From assembly GCA_030640905.1 (NCBI GenBank), contig DAOWIM010000186.1:1-5063 (forward strand): a stretch of DNA of 5,063 nucleotides, given 5' to 3'. The DNA comes from a bacterium. GTDB taxonomy: Bacteria; Zixibacteria; MSB-5A5; GN15; FEB-12. Below the pieces are notes generated by a model. The model did not search any database, was not told the DNA's origin, and saw nothing but the letters and a program-made list of their open reading frames with translations. Positions 1 to 5,063 of this stretch are shown piece after piece. The position numbers were made by a program, and so were the translations under genes. The first letter of the stretch is position 1; the number at the start of each line of letters is the position of its first letter.

Positions 1-751
1 AATGGCGAAGCGTGTGGGGGGTAAAATCAACTCCGGTCTTCCGGCTGAACTTACGAGCCAGTCGGTCAATCGAGCGCACGCCCAGACGTTCACCGGACCG
101 ATTGAGAAACAGAAACGGCGACTGTGAGGTTTTCTCCGCGACAAAGTTGTCCCTCTGCTTGAGATAGTTGTTCAAATCGGCAACCATTACCTCCCCCAGT
201 GGAACGACTCTAACCTTGTTCCCTTTTCCGGTTACTGTAACCAGACCACGAGCCACGTCGATATCTGCCAGCTTAATCGCCGAGAGTTCTTCCCTGCGGA
301 TACCGGTGGCATAGAGAAGCGACACTATGCAGAAGTCCCGCCGGTACAGATAGCTTTTCTTTCCGTCGTGTGGACTGTCGGCATCAAGGAGACGGGTGCT
401 GTCGGCCTGAGTGATGAACCTGGGTATCGGGCGACCAAATTTCATTCGGGGTAACTTGAAAATATACTTTTTGCCCTGCGGATGTGAGGCCAGTTGTTTC
501 TGAAAGGTTGACAGGGCCGAGAGAAAACGAGCAAGCGAACGATTTGCCACACCTTTCTCCGACCGTTCCCCGAGATAAAGACGTAGCAGGAGCGGATCGT
601 TTTTGGCCATCGATGGGGTTTCAGTGTGGCGAGCTATCAGAAACTGTACCCACGGCACCAGATCGCGCCGGTAGGCGGCAATAGTGTGGGGTGAGTACGC
701 GCGATTTTGAGCGGTCTTCTCCAGAAATTTATCCAACGCCTGCATCAGCAT
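1..751 (-). CDS. xerC: XerC/XerD-type site-specific tyrosine recombinase, 3' end cut by window edge
   Basis: The open frame starts at ATG 751 and runs off the window at position 1, giving 250 residues. It matches the Xer family, which resolves chromosome dimers at dif sites by strand exchange through a tyrosine. The N-terminal SAM-like core-binding domain covers about residues 1-110 and carries the typical SPHTIAAYRRDL at 20-31. The catalytic domain follows: ATGIR with catalytic Arg152, the GKGNK beta-hairpin with Lys176, and TPHTLRH with His246 and Arg249. The remaining roughly 50 residues, with the second His/Trp and the nucleophilic Tyr, lie outside the window, so activity cannot be judged. 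ATG 751 is the furthest start possible because an in-frame TGA lies 15 nt upstream. ATG 745 is an alternative, and neither has a clear Shine-Dalgarno site. Spacing of the first domain matches XerC/XerD of about 300 residues. XerC is favoured over XerD only because xerC is commonly near topA. A phage or integron integrase is less likely given the compact Xer-like layout. Confidence 0.88.
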   Translation of the reverse strand, partial: MLMQALDKFLEKTAQNRAYSPHTIAAYRRDLVPWVQFLIARHTETPSMAKNDPLLLRLYLGERSEKGVANRSLARFLSALSTFQKQLASHPQGKKYIFKLPRMKFGRPIPRFITQADSTRLLDADSPHDGKKSYLYRRDFCIVSLLYATGIRREELSAIKLADIDVARGLVTVTGKGNKVRVVPLGEVMVADLNNYLKQRDNFVAEKTSQSPFLFLNRSGERLGVRSIDRLARKFSRKTGVDFTPHTLRH

Positions 752-788
752 GGGCGGAAGATATCAGCCGAGGGGCCAGGTGTCAGCT

Positions 789-818
789 AAAAACGGAGCG
801 TGTCGGGCCTGCCCGCAC
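789..818 (-). terminator. probable intrinsic terminator after the toxin-like gene
   Basis: Read on the minus strand, GTGCGGG, a CAGG loop and CCCGACAC form a GC-rich hairpin (818 to 800). It has seven base pairs and one bulged A, with possible extension by flanking GAG/CTC. Six bases further on comes a run of five T (793-789). The hairpin lies about 40 nt after the stop of the 141-residue gene and about 40 nt before the xer start. It would end or attenuate the small-gene transcript. The T run is short and not directly at the stem, so read-through into xer is plausible. Confidence 0.5.
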
Positions 819-859
819 AAACTCTCACGATGTAGCTAAGAGATGATGCTTGTAGGACA

Positions 860-1285
860 CTATGGATTATTGAGCACTTTGTGGCTCCCGACCCGCCGGA
901 GCCTGATTGATCCGTCCTCACACTTGTCATACGTAATCCGAGTATCTCCGCCTGCTCGAATGTACCAGATTGATTCGTTCAGTTTCTTCGATCTCATTCC
1001 AGTCGAAAACTTCTTTTCACTTGTCAGGTGTCTAAGAGAACTATCTGCATCGCTACGCATATTCTCTGAAAGCTTTGCATAGTCCTTCGTAAATTGCTCG
1101 GATACTATAACCTTGACAAAGAGCTTTGTCCCCTTTTTATCAGATGCCTTCCCAGAGGCGGGTGATTTCGTCTTTCGACGCGAAGTTGATTGCTTTTTAT
1201 GGGGTTCTCGGCTTTTCTTGGGCGATTTTGTCCCTCTACGCGAGCCGGACTTTTTCTTCTTAGGTTTTCGACTTGGCTTCGGCAT
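860..1285 (-). CDS. RelE/ParE-fold toxin-like protein with a lysine/arginine-rich N-terminal tail
   Basis: This 141-residue protein has two unlike parts. Residues 1-54 are low-complexity and hold 23 Lys/Arg, many Ser and Pro, an SPKK at 21-24 and a repeated SRR(G/K)TKSP at 15-22 and 35-42, recalling histone H1 tails. Residues about 55-141 look like the RelE/ParE mRNA-interferase or gyrase-toxin fold: a first strand KLFVKVIVS, the helix motif FTKDYAKLSENMRSD, a basic SKKLNES turn, then WYIRAGGDTRITYDK and IRLRRVGSHKVL. Arg110, Arg116, Arg131 and His135 sit where RelE/YafQ-like toxins carry basic catalytic or RNA-binding residues, so mRNA cleavage is more likely than gyrase poisoning, but this is inference. 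ATG 1285 is the only usable start: an in-frame TAG lies 33 nt upstream, and no ATG, GTG or TTG occurs before Met76. The tail must therefore be translated. The start lies 26 nt inside the upstream acidic gene without a well-placed Shine-Dalgarno site, suggesting translational coupling, as is usual for antitoxin-toxin pairs. Confidence 0.68.
   Translation of the reverse strand: MPKPSRKPKKKKSGSRRGTKSPKKSREPHKKQSTSRRKTKSPASGKASDKKGTKLFVKVIVSEQFTKDYAKLSENMRSDADSSLRHLTSEKKFSTGMRSKKLNESIWYIRAGGDTRITYDKCEDGSIRLRRVGSHKVLNNP
1160..1243 (-). repeat. degenerate 60-bp-period repeat in the basic tail
   Basis: Two 24-nt units, 1220-1243 and 1160-1183, lie exactly 60 nt apart and agree at 19 of 24 positions. 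They encode SRRGTKSP and SRRKTKSP. Differences fall both at silent sites and at the G/K codon. This suggests that the tail grew by duplication of a 20-residue segment followed by drift. Confidence 0.6.
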
Positions 1286-1562
1286 GCAATACTGATAACA
1301 GCTCTTCGATCGTGTCTACCTGCGTAAACCGGCCCTCTTCAAAATCCCGATCGGCTCGCCGCTCTCCCTTTTGCCACTCCTCCGTCCAAAACCAAGCACA
1401 ACTATCCTCATCGGTGGACTCCGAAATCGAGAAACTAGCCAATGCCGGAGGTGCAACAATCATGTCGATCCTGCCAGTATATCCTGTTAGTTCTATGAAG
1501 CCACGGTCAGCGGGGTAATCAGCAGTATGCTGGGCCATTACAAGAATCTCAGGCGGTGTCAT
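1260..1562 (-). CDS. small acidic protein with an antitoxin-like C-terminal tail
   Basis: This 100-residue protein has 20 Asp/Glu against 9 Lys/Arg. Its C-terminal half, WFWTEEWQKGERRAD at 57-71 followed by a DFEEGR turn and TIEELLSVLHAE at 84-95, resembles the tail with which many AbrB/SpoVT- and Phd-type antitoxins wrap their toxin (recalled pattern W-x-x-E-W-Q-x-G-E-R-x-A). The first 50 residues, with GFIELTGYTGRIDMIVAPPAL at about 21-41, are predicted to be strand-rich and match no DNA-binding domain I recognise. The start ATG 1562 overlaps the previous stop as ATGA. A GAGG lies 5 nt upstream, inside the last codons of the preceding gene. It is followed by an overlapping basic toxin-like gene, the usual antitoxin-then-toxin order with matching opposite charge. 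The antitoxin role is inferred. It could instead be an unrelated small protein sharing a helix pattern. Confidence 0.55.
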   Translation of the reverse strand: MTPPEILVMAQHTADYPADRGFIELTGYTGRIDMIVAPPALASFSISESTDEDSCAWFWTEEWQKGERRADRDFEEGRFTQVDTIEELLSVLHAEAKSKT

Positions 1563-1876
1563 TTCGACCTCTTCTTCTTCGGCTCAACGTCAATCACAAG
1601 ATCCCCTGAATCAATAAGTGTATCCATCTGTTCTTTCATAATCCGCTGAAGACTTAAGGCAACGTCGAACGGCAGAAGGACCTCCTTAAAAACTAGGAAT
1701 TCCTTCTCATTCGGATGGGATTTGCCAAAGGATAGGAGCATTCCGCGGCGATATGACTGAACAGAGACAAAATCGGCAAACGCATAGTTCTTGACACTTT
1801 CGGATAAGTGCGATACTGGCGAAGCAGGTTTTGACTCAGGCGATTTCTTAATGGACTTTCTAACTTTTGAAGACAT
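1559..1876 (-). CDS. small DUF3467-like protein, function unknown
   Basis: This 105-residue protein has a central segment, NYAFADFVSVQSYRRGMLLSFG at about 30-51, a strand FLVFKEVLLPFDVA and a final helix LQRIMKEQMDTLI. The order of an acidic or aromatic Y-A-D-F-V-S-V strand, an L-x-F-G turn, then P-x-x-A and an L-x-x-I-M-x-E-Q helix recalls the DUF3467 family of about 100-residue proteins of unknown function. This is a pattern resemblance, not a confirmed match. The N-terminus is Ser/Lys/Pro-rich and disordered (SIKKSPESKPASP), and the C-terminus is PKKKRSK. ATG 1876 is preferred, with AAGG 9 nt upstream. GTG 1894 would add six residues and overlap the preceding stop. Its stop overlaps the next start as ATGA, so it is translated together with the antitoxin-like gene. 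No catalytic residues, signal peptide or membrane segment are visible. Confidence 0.65.
   Translation of the reverse strand: MSSKVRKSIKKSPESKPASPVSHLSESVKNYAFADFVSVQSYRRGMLLSFGKSHPNEKEFLVFKEVLLPFDVALSLQRIMKEQMDTLIDSGDLVIDVEPKKKRSK
1565..1582 (-). promoter_or_regulatory. ribosome binding site embedded in the PKKKRSK codons
   Basis: The Lys-Lys-Lys-Arg codons read AAGAAGAAGAGG and end 5 nt before ATG 1562. The purine-rich run therefore serves as Shine-Dalgarno for the acidic antitoxin-like gene while encoding the basic end of the upstream protein. Confidence 0.6.
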
Positions 1877-1887
1877 AAGCTTAACCC

Positions 1888-2106
1888 TTAGCACAAATGG
1901 ACGTAATTACAGAGATCGGCGTCCTGAGTCACAGCTTGACTCCAACCTCCTGAAATCTCTTCCACAAATAAAATATACACCCCCGAACCAGCCTGAGCAA
2001 GGTCAATATTGACCGTTTTTTCGCCAACCCCACCAGAGTTCACTTCATCCTTTAAAGGACGTATGGAAAGGCAAGTTAGTCTGACATTGTAGGGCTTCTG
2101 TGTCAT
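1888..2106 (-). CDS. orphan 72-residue protein opening the small-gene cassette
   Basis: I do not recognise this family. The 72 residues alternate short hydrophobic strands (VRLTCLSIRPL, KTVNIDLAQ, GVYILFVEEI) with Gly/Ser turns, so a small beta-sheet protein is likely. There is no signal peptide or membrane helix, and three Cys (12, 67, 72) show no zinc-site spacing. Translation is supported by the strong site AAAGGAG, which lies 10 nt before ATG 2106 and 7 nt before an adjacent in-frame TTG at 2109; the choice changes one residue. Its TAA lies 11 nt before the ATG of the DUF3467-like gene, so the two are probably co-translated. It follows topA by only about 50 nt with no convincing promoter between. 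It may be an accessory partner or chaperone-like part of the downstream toxin-antitoxin-like pair, but nothing in the sequence shows this directly. A faint overall resemblance to the first strands of SecB-like chaperones was considered and is not strong enough to name. Confidence 0.6.
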   Translation of the reverse strand: MTQKPYNVRLTCLSIRPLKDEVNSGGVGEKTVNIDLAQAGSGVYILFVEEISGGWSQAVTQDADLCNYVHLC

Positions 2107-2116
2107 CAAGAATCGA

Positions 2117-2123
2117 CTCCTTT
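2117..2123 (-). promoter_or_regulatory. strong Shine-Dalgarno site of the first cassette gene
   Basis: AAAGGAG on the minus strand is close to the ideal anti-16S match. It lies 7 nt before TTG 2109 and 10 nt before ATG 2106. It is the best ribosome binding site in the cassette and argues that the 72-residue frame is a real gene. Confidence 0.65.
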
Positions 2124-2158
2124 ACGCTCCGTCAGACCTGAGCGCGACCCAAGACAAG

Positions 2159-4453
2159 TCACCCTGTCACTTCTGCCGATTCAGTGGTCTCTATCGGCAT
2201 CTCTGCTTTGCAGTCAGGACAGCGGTAGAATTCACCCTTACGCTTGGATATCTTGTGGTACATAAATGGGCTATCGCAGGACGGGCATTTCTGATTGACC
2301 GGTCGATCCCACGACGCAAAGTCGCACTTGGGATACTTGGAACAACCGAAGAAAACCTTCCCGCCGCGAGTACGTCGCTCAACAAGATCTCCGGTACAGC
2401 CATCCTTTGGACACTTTATCCCAAGTGTAATCGCCTTGGTGGTCTTGCAGTCGGGATAGCCCGAACAAGCGAGAAAACGACCGAAGCGACCGACTTTTAC
2501 AACCATCGGTTCGCCGCATTTTTCACAGACCTCGGTGGTCTTCATCTGGGCTTCTTCTTCCGGCAACGGCTTGGTGGACTTACATTCCGGATATGCCGAA
2601 CAAGCGAGAAAACGACCGTTGCGGCCCCATTTGATAACCATCGGGGAACTACACTTGGGACATTTTTCATCGGTCTTCTCGACCATCGATGCCTTGATCG
2701 CTTTCTCTTTGCCCTTTAAGGCATCCAGCGTCTTTTTGAACGGCTGGTAGAATTCGGAAAGAACTTTGACCCAGTCATCGGTGCCCTCTTCGATCAGATC
2801 AAGTTCTCCCTCCATCGTAGCGGTAAACTTGACATTGAACAGCTTGGGGAAATTCTCAACCAGAATCTTACTGACCGTAACGCCCAGATCAGTCGGGGCC
2901 AGTTTGCCAACATTGCTTTCCACGTAGCGGCGGTCTCTTAGTGTGGAAATAATGCTGGCGTAGGTCGAGGGACGACCGATGCCATCAGCCTCAAGCCGTT
3001 TCACCAACATCGCCTCGGAGAACCTCGGGGGCGGCTTGGTAAATGACTGGTTTGGTGTCAGCTCTTTGAGCGTGAGCTTGTCGTTCTCTTTGAGAGACGG
3101 CAACTCCACAGCACCGTTGCCGTTACCATTACCGTTCTCGGTCGGGTCTTTGGCCTCATTATATACGCGGAGGAAACCATCGAATTTGACCTGCTGCGAG
3201 GTAGCCCGAAACATAAACCGACCGGCTTCGATATCAATTGTGAGAATATCAAACTGGGCCGGCGTCATCTGCGAGGCAACGAAACGCTTCCAGATCAACG
3301 CGTACAGTTTCCACTGTTGCGGTGTCAGGTCTTTTTTTACTCGGTCCGGAGGTAGATCAAGATAGGTCGGGCGGATAGCTTCGTGAGCATCCTGCGCACC
3401 CTTCTTCTTGCCGTAGAAATTGGCCTTGGCTGGAAGATAAGAACCCCCGTACTCATCCTTGATATGTTTGCGTACCTGCTTGATTGCTTGTTGCGAAACA
3501 CGCGTGGAATCAGTTCGCATATAGGTAATCAGACCAACCGAGCCTTTCTTGCCAACTTCGATACCTTCGTACAACTTCTGAGCGATCGACATCGTCCGCC
3601 TGGGAGCAAAACCGTGAACCTTGGCGGCTTCCTGCTGCAAGGTCGATGTGATAAATGGTGCGACCGGTCGACGCTGCTTGACCGTCTCTTTGATACTCGA
3701 TACGGAGAACTCGCTCTTGTTGAGTTCTTTGAGATAGCCTTTGACTTCCTTTTCGGAAGTGATACTCATCTTCTTGGGGCCGGACTCGGTTGCTGCCACA
3801 ACCGTCTTCTCATCAATCCTGACAAGTCGGGCCGTAAACGCGGCTTTTCTGCCGGGCTTCAATAGTGCTGCGATCTGCCAATATTCCTGAGGTTCAAACT
3901 TGTCGATCTCTGCCTCGCGTTCACAGATCAAACGGAGTGCGACCGACTGTACACGACCGGCAGAGAGGTTGTGAGTGATCGTCTTCCAGAGGAACGGCGA
4001 CACCATATAGCCAACTACGCGATCAAGCACCCGGCGCGTCTGCTGGGCATTGACCAGATTCATATCTATTTCTCGCGGATTATTGATTGCCTCTTGCACA
4101 GCAGATTCGGTGATTTCATTAAAAGTCACTCGCTTAAAGGTTGCCTTGGAACCGCTTCTGAGGCTGTTGGCGACATGCCACGCGATTGCCTCACCCTCAC
4201 GATCAGGGTCGGGTGCCAGAAAGACCGTCTCGGCTTTCTTGGCCGCTTTCTTCAACTGAGCGATGACTTTCTCTTTGCCCTTGATGACCTGATAGTCGAT
4301 CCGGAAGTCGTCATCGGGATCAACGCCGATCTTAGATTTCGGCAAATCAACAACGTGACCGACCGTAGCGAGGATGTCATACCCTTTGCCCAGAAAGCGA
4401 GCGAGGGTCTTTGTCTTAGCGGGTGACTCAACGATGACAATATTCTTGGCCAT
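2159..4453 (-). CDS. topA: DNA topoisomerase I (type IA), four zinc-finger modules
   Basis: This complete 764-residue enzyme relaxes negatively supercoiled DNA by cutting one strand through a 5'-phosphotyrosine link and passing the other strand. The Toprim domain starts at the N-terminus with VESPAK (Glu9) and continues to DPDREGEA, where Asp82, Asp84 and Glu86 bind Mg2+. LSAGRVQSVALR lies at 163-174. The active site Tyr311 sits in GLITYMRTDST, close to Tyr319 of the E. coli enzyme. GIGRPSTYA follows near residue 490-500. The C-terminal region holds four Cys4 modules: C598/C601/C618/C624, C643/C646/C663/C669, C681/C686/C704/C710 and C723/C726/C745/C748. All cysteines needed are present, so the enzyme looks intact. 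An NG repeat at 440-447 interrupts a surface loop. ATG 4453 has AGGA six bases upstream. The gene lies 40 nt after rpoZ and is probably in the same operon. Its size is ordinary for a bacterial TopA with several zinc fingers. Confidence 0.98.
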   Translation of the reverse strand: MAKNIVIVESPAKTKTLARFLGKGYDILATVGHVVDLPKSKIGVDPDDDFRIDYQVIKGKEKVIAQLKKAAKKAETVFLAPDPDREGEAIAWHVANSLRSGSKATFKRVTFNEITESAVQEAINNPREIDMNLVNAQQTRRVLDRVVGYMVSPFLWKTITHNLSAGRVQSVALRLICEREAEIDKFEPQEYWQIAALLKPGRKAAFTARLVRIDEKTVVAATESGPKKMSITSEKEVKGYLKELNKSEFSVSSIKETVKQRRPVAPFITSTLQQEAAKVHGFAPRRTMSIAQKLYEGIEVGKKGSVGLITYMRTDSTRVSQQAIKQVRKHIKDEYGGSYLPAKANFYGKKKGAQDAHEAIRPTYLDLPPDRVKKDLTPQQWKLYALIWKRFVASQMTPAQFDILTIDIEAGRFMFRATSQQVKFDGFLRVYNEAKDPTENGNGNGNGAVELPSLKENDKLTLKELTPNQSFTKPPPRFSEAMLVKRLEADGIGRPSTYASIISTLRDRRYVESNVGKLAPTDLGVTVSKILVENFPKLFNVKFTATMEGELDLIEEGTDDWVKVLSEFYQPFKKTLDALKGKEKAIKASMVEKTDEKCPKCSSPMVIKWGRNGRFLACSAYPECKSTKPLPEEEAQMKTTEVCEKCGEPMVVKVGRFGRFLACSGYPDCKTTKAITLGIKCPKDGCTGDLVERRTRGGKVFFGCSKYPKCDFASWDRPVNQKCPSCDSPFMYHKISKRKGEFYRCPDCKAEMPIETTESAEVTG
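2461..2618 (-). repeat. 23-bp perfect direct repeat between zinc-finger modules 1 and 2 of topA
   Basis: The same 23 bases occur at 2461-2483 and 2596-2618, 135 bp (45 codons) apart. They encode the GRFLACS part of the first two zinc modules. Perfect identity at the DNA level exceeds what protein conservation demands. It points to recent duplication or gene conversion between modules. Confidence 0.75.
3113..3136 (-). repeat. short Asn-Gly simple repeat in topA
   Basis: Four AAY-GGY units encode NGNGNGNG at residues 440-447, in a loop before the LPSLKENDKL segment. This is a likely slippage-prone linker that varies in length without harming the fold. Confidence 0.75.
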
Positions 4454-4493
4454 TTTTATCCTGTGCGAAGTTGTGAATGCGATTCTTTAGATA

Positions 4494-4721
4494 CTACATC
4501 GAATCGGAACGCTTAAACTTTACCTTGCCGTCGAGAACATCTTGCAATGCGACGGCCGTAATCTTGCGGCTCTCAATAGAGACCCCGGGGTCCTCTTCCA
4601 TCTGCTCTAACTTAGCCAGACGCTTGGCGTTAAGGCTTCGTGAGTGCTGCGATGCGACGATAACGGCCTCATAAGTATTGAGGTCGAGTTTGGCCAGATC
4701 TTCTATTCTCGGTTTCTTCAT
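4494..4721 (-). CDS. rpoZ: RNA polymerase omega subunit
   Basis: The 75-residue omega subunit binds the beta' subunit and helps assembly and stability of RNA polymerase. The family pattern is clear: RIEDLAKLDLNTYEAVIVAS, then the basic helix HSRSLNAKRL, and the C-terminal block ITAVALQDVLDGKVKF, matching the usual x-x-A-L-x-E-I-x-x-G-K-I end. ATG 4721 is chosen over an upstream TTG at 4748 because AGGAG lies 5 nt before it and the resulting length suits the family. The gene follows gmk by 31 nt and precedes topA by 40 nt, all on one strand, so the three are probably one transcription unit. gmk-rpoZ adjacency is common in bacteria and supports the call. Nothing appears truncated. Confidence 0.93.
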   Translation of the reverse strand: MKKPRIEDLAKLDLNTYEAVIVASQHSRSLNAKRLAKLEQMEEDPGVSIESRKITAVALQDVLDGKVKFKRSDSM

Positions 4722-4752
4722 AACATCTCCTATATCCGTGCCGTTCAAATGT

Positions 4753-5061
4753 TTAACCGGCTATTCCTGGCATTTGTTTCATATTAAGACGATCAGTGCG
4801 ACAATGATGGCTTGCAATGATCGCCAGGACTTCGTTTGTTGCAACGTTAAGTTCTTGATTTATCACGACATAGTCGAATTTGCGAAAAAGTTTCATTTCT
4901 TTCTGCGCATTGTCAAAACGGACCTTCAATTGTTCCTTCGTTTCGGTTCCGCGCCGCCGCAGACGATTCCTGAGAGCCGTGATGGATGGAGGCAGGATGA
5001 AGATCGTGATCGCATGGGGCAGCAGTTTTCGCAATTTGAATGCGCCCTGAACGTCGATATC
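4753..5061 (-). CDS. gmk: guanylate kinase, C-terminal 102 residues; 5' end outside window
   Basis: Guanylate kinase transfers phosphate from ATP to GMP, a step in GTP and dGTP supply. The visible part begins with the strand motif DIDVQGA, then ITIFILPPS, the lid region LRNRLRRRGTET, in which several Arg bind phosphate, the helix VRFDNAQKEM and the strand FDYVVIN that ends the nucleotide-binding core. A final helix and a tail of about 20 residues (HHCRTDRLNMKQMPGIAG) follow, somewhat longer than usual. The P-loop and GMP-binding half lie upstream of the window. The frame is open to the window edge, and any Met-like start here would be internal. The stop is 31 nt before rpoZ, so the two are likely co-transcribed. 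Confidence 0.95.
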   Translation of the reverse strand, partial: DIDVQGAFKLRKLLPHAITIFILPPSITALRNRLRRRGTETKEQLKVRFDNAQKEMKLFRKFDYVVINQELNVATNEVLAIIASHHCRTDRLNMKQMPGIAG

Positions 5062-5063
5062 AA

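Noticed and set aside
484..684. Plus-strand frame of 66 codons
   Set aside because: It is antisense to the Xer core-binding domain, which has clear conserved motifs in the other strand.
1..751. Possible frameshift or decay in the xer gene
   Set aside because: Translation by hand from 751 to 2 is uninterrupted and all expected motifs are in one frame. It is only cut by the window edge.
752..859. Possible small RNA or attachment site in the gap before xer
   Set aside because: Apart from the terminator-like hairpin, no promoter, repeat or dif-like arm pair was seen.
843..1295. Plus-strand frames across the toxin-like gene (843-1082 and 1113-1295)
   Set aside because: They are shadows. The Phe-rich product of the second simply reflects antisense Lys codons.
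2125..2144. CGCTC/GAGCG inverted repeat between topA and the cassette as a topA terminator
   Set aside because: The stem is only 5-6 bp, has no following T run and abuts the ribosome binding site of the next gene. At most it is a weak attenuating structure.
3383..3865. Long plus-strand open frame opposite topA, and similar frames at 2255-2719, 2979-3365 and 3971-4426
   Set aside because: All lie antisense to the well-conserved topA frame, have no family motifs and lack convincing ribosome binding sites.
4722..4748. Upstream TTG start for rpoZ adding nine residues
   Set aside because: It has no Shine-Dalgarno site, while ATG 4721 has AGGAG at good spacing and gives the usual family N-terminus.

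Overview
The window is a fragment of bacterial chromosome in which every supported gene lies on the minus strand, so it is read from the high coordinates towards 1. The first half of that reading is core housekeeping: the 3' part of guanylate kinase (gmk), the RNA polymerase omega subunit (rpoZ) and a complete DNA topoisomerase I (topA) with four zinc-finger modules. At the far end is the start of a XerC/XerD-type tyrosine recombinase, cut by the window edge just after its H-x-x-R catalytic motif. gmk-rpoZ is a very common pairing, and topA followed by a xer gene is a known arrangement in several phyla, often with one gene between them. Gene density, Shine-Dalgarno sites and moderate GC content fit a free-living bacterium, perhaps of an uncultured or environmental lineage. 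The phylum cannot be fixed from this sequence.

Between topA and the recombinase (about 860-2106) sits a cassette of four small, tightly packed genes that do not look like housekeeping. In reading order they encode a 72-residue orphan protein, a 105-residue protein resembling the DUF3467 type, a 100-residue acidic protein whose C-terminal half resembles the toxin-binding tail of antitoxins, and a 141-residue protein. The last has a C-terminal half that looks like a RelE/ParE-fold toxin and an N-terminal 54 residues that form a very basic, histone-H1-like tail. The genes are coupled: an 11-nt gap, an ATGA overlap and a 26-nt overlap. The cassette opens with a strong ribosome binding site and closes with a probable intrinsic terminator. 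Lines sampled from it are lower in GC than lines sampled from topA.

The best reading is a toxin-antitoxin-like accessory module inserted in a conserved chromosomal neighbourhood, with two extra upstream proteins and an unusual DNA- or RNA-binding tail on the toxin. The housekeeping assignments are secure. The module as a system is inference from gene order, charge and recalled family patterns.

No tRNA, rRNA, CRISPR array, insertion sequence or riboswitch was seen. No stretch longer than 300 bases lacks a gene; the largest gap is 752-859, which holds the terminator.
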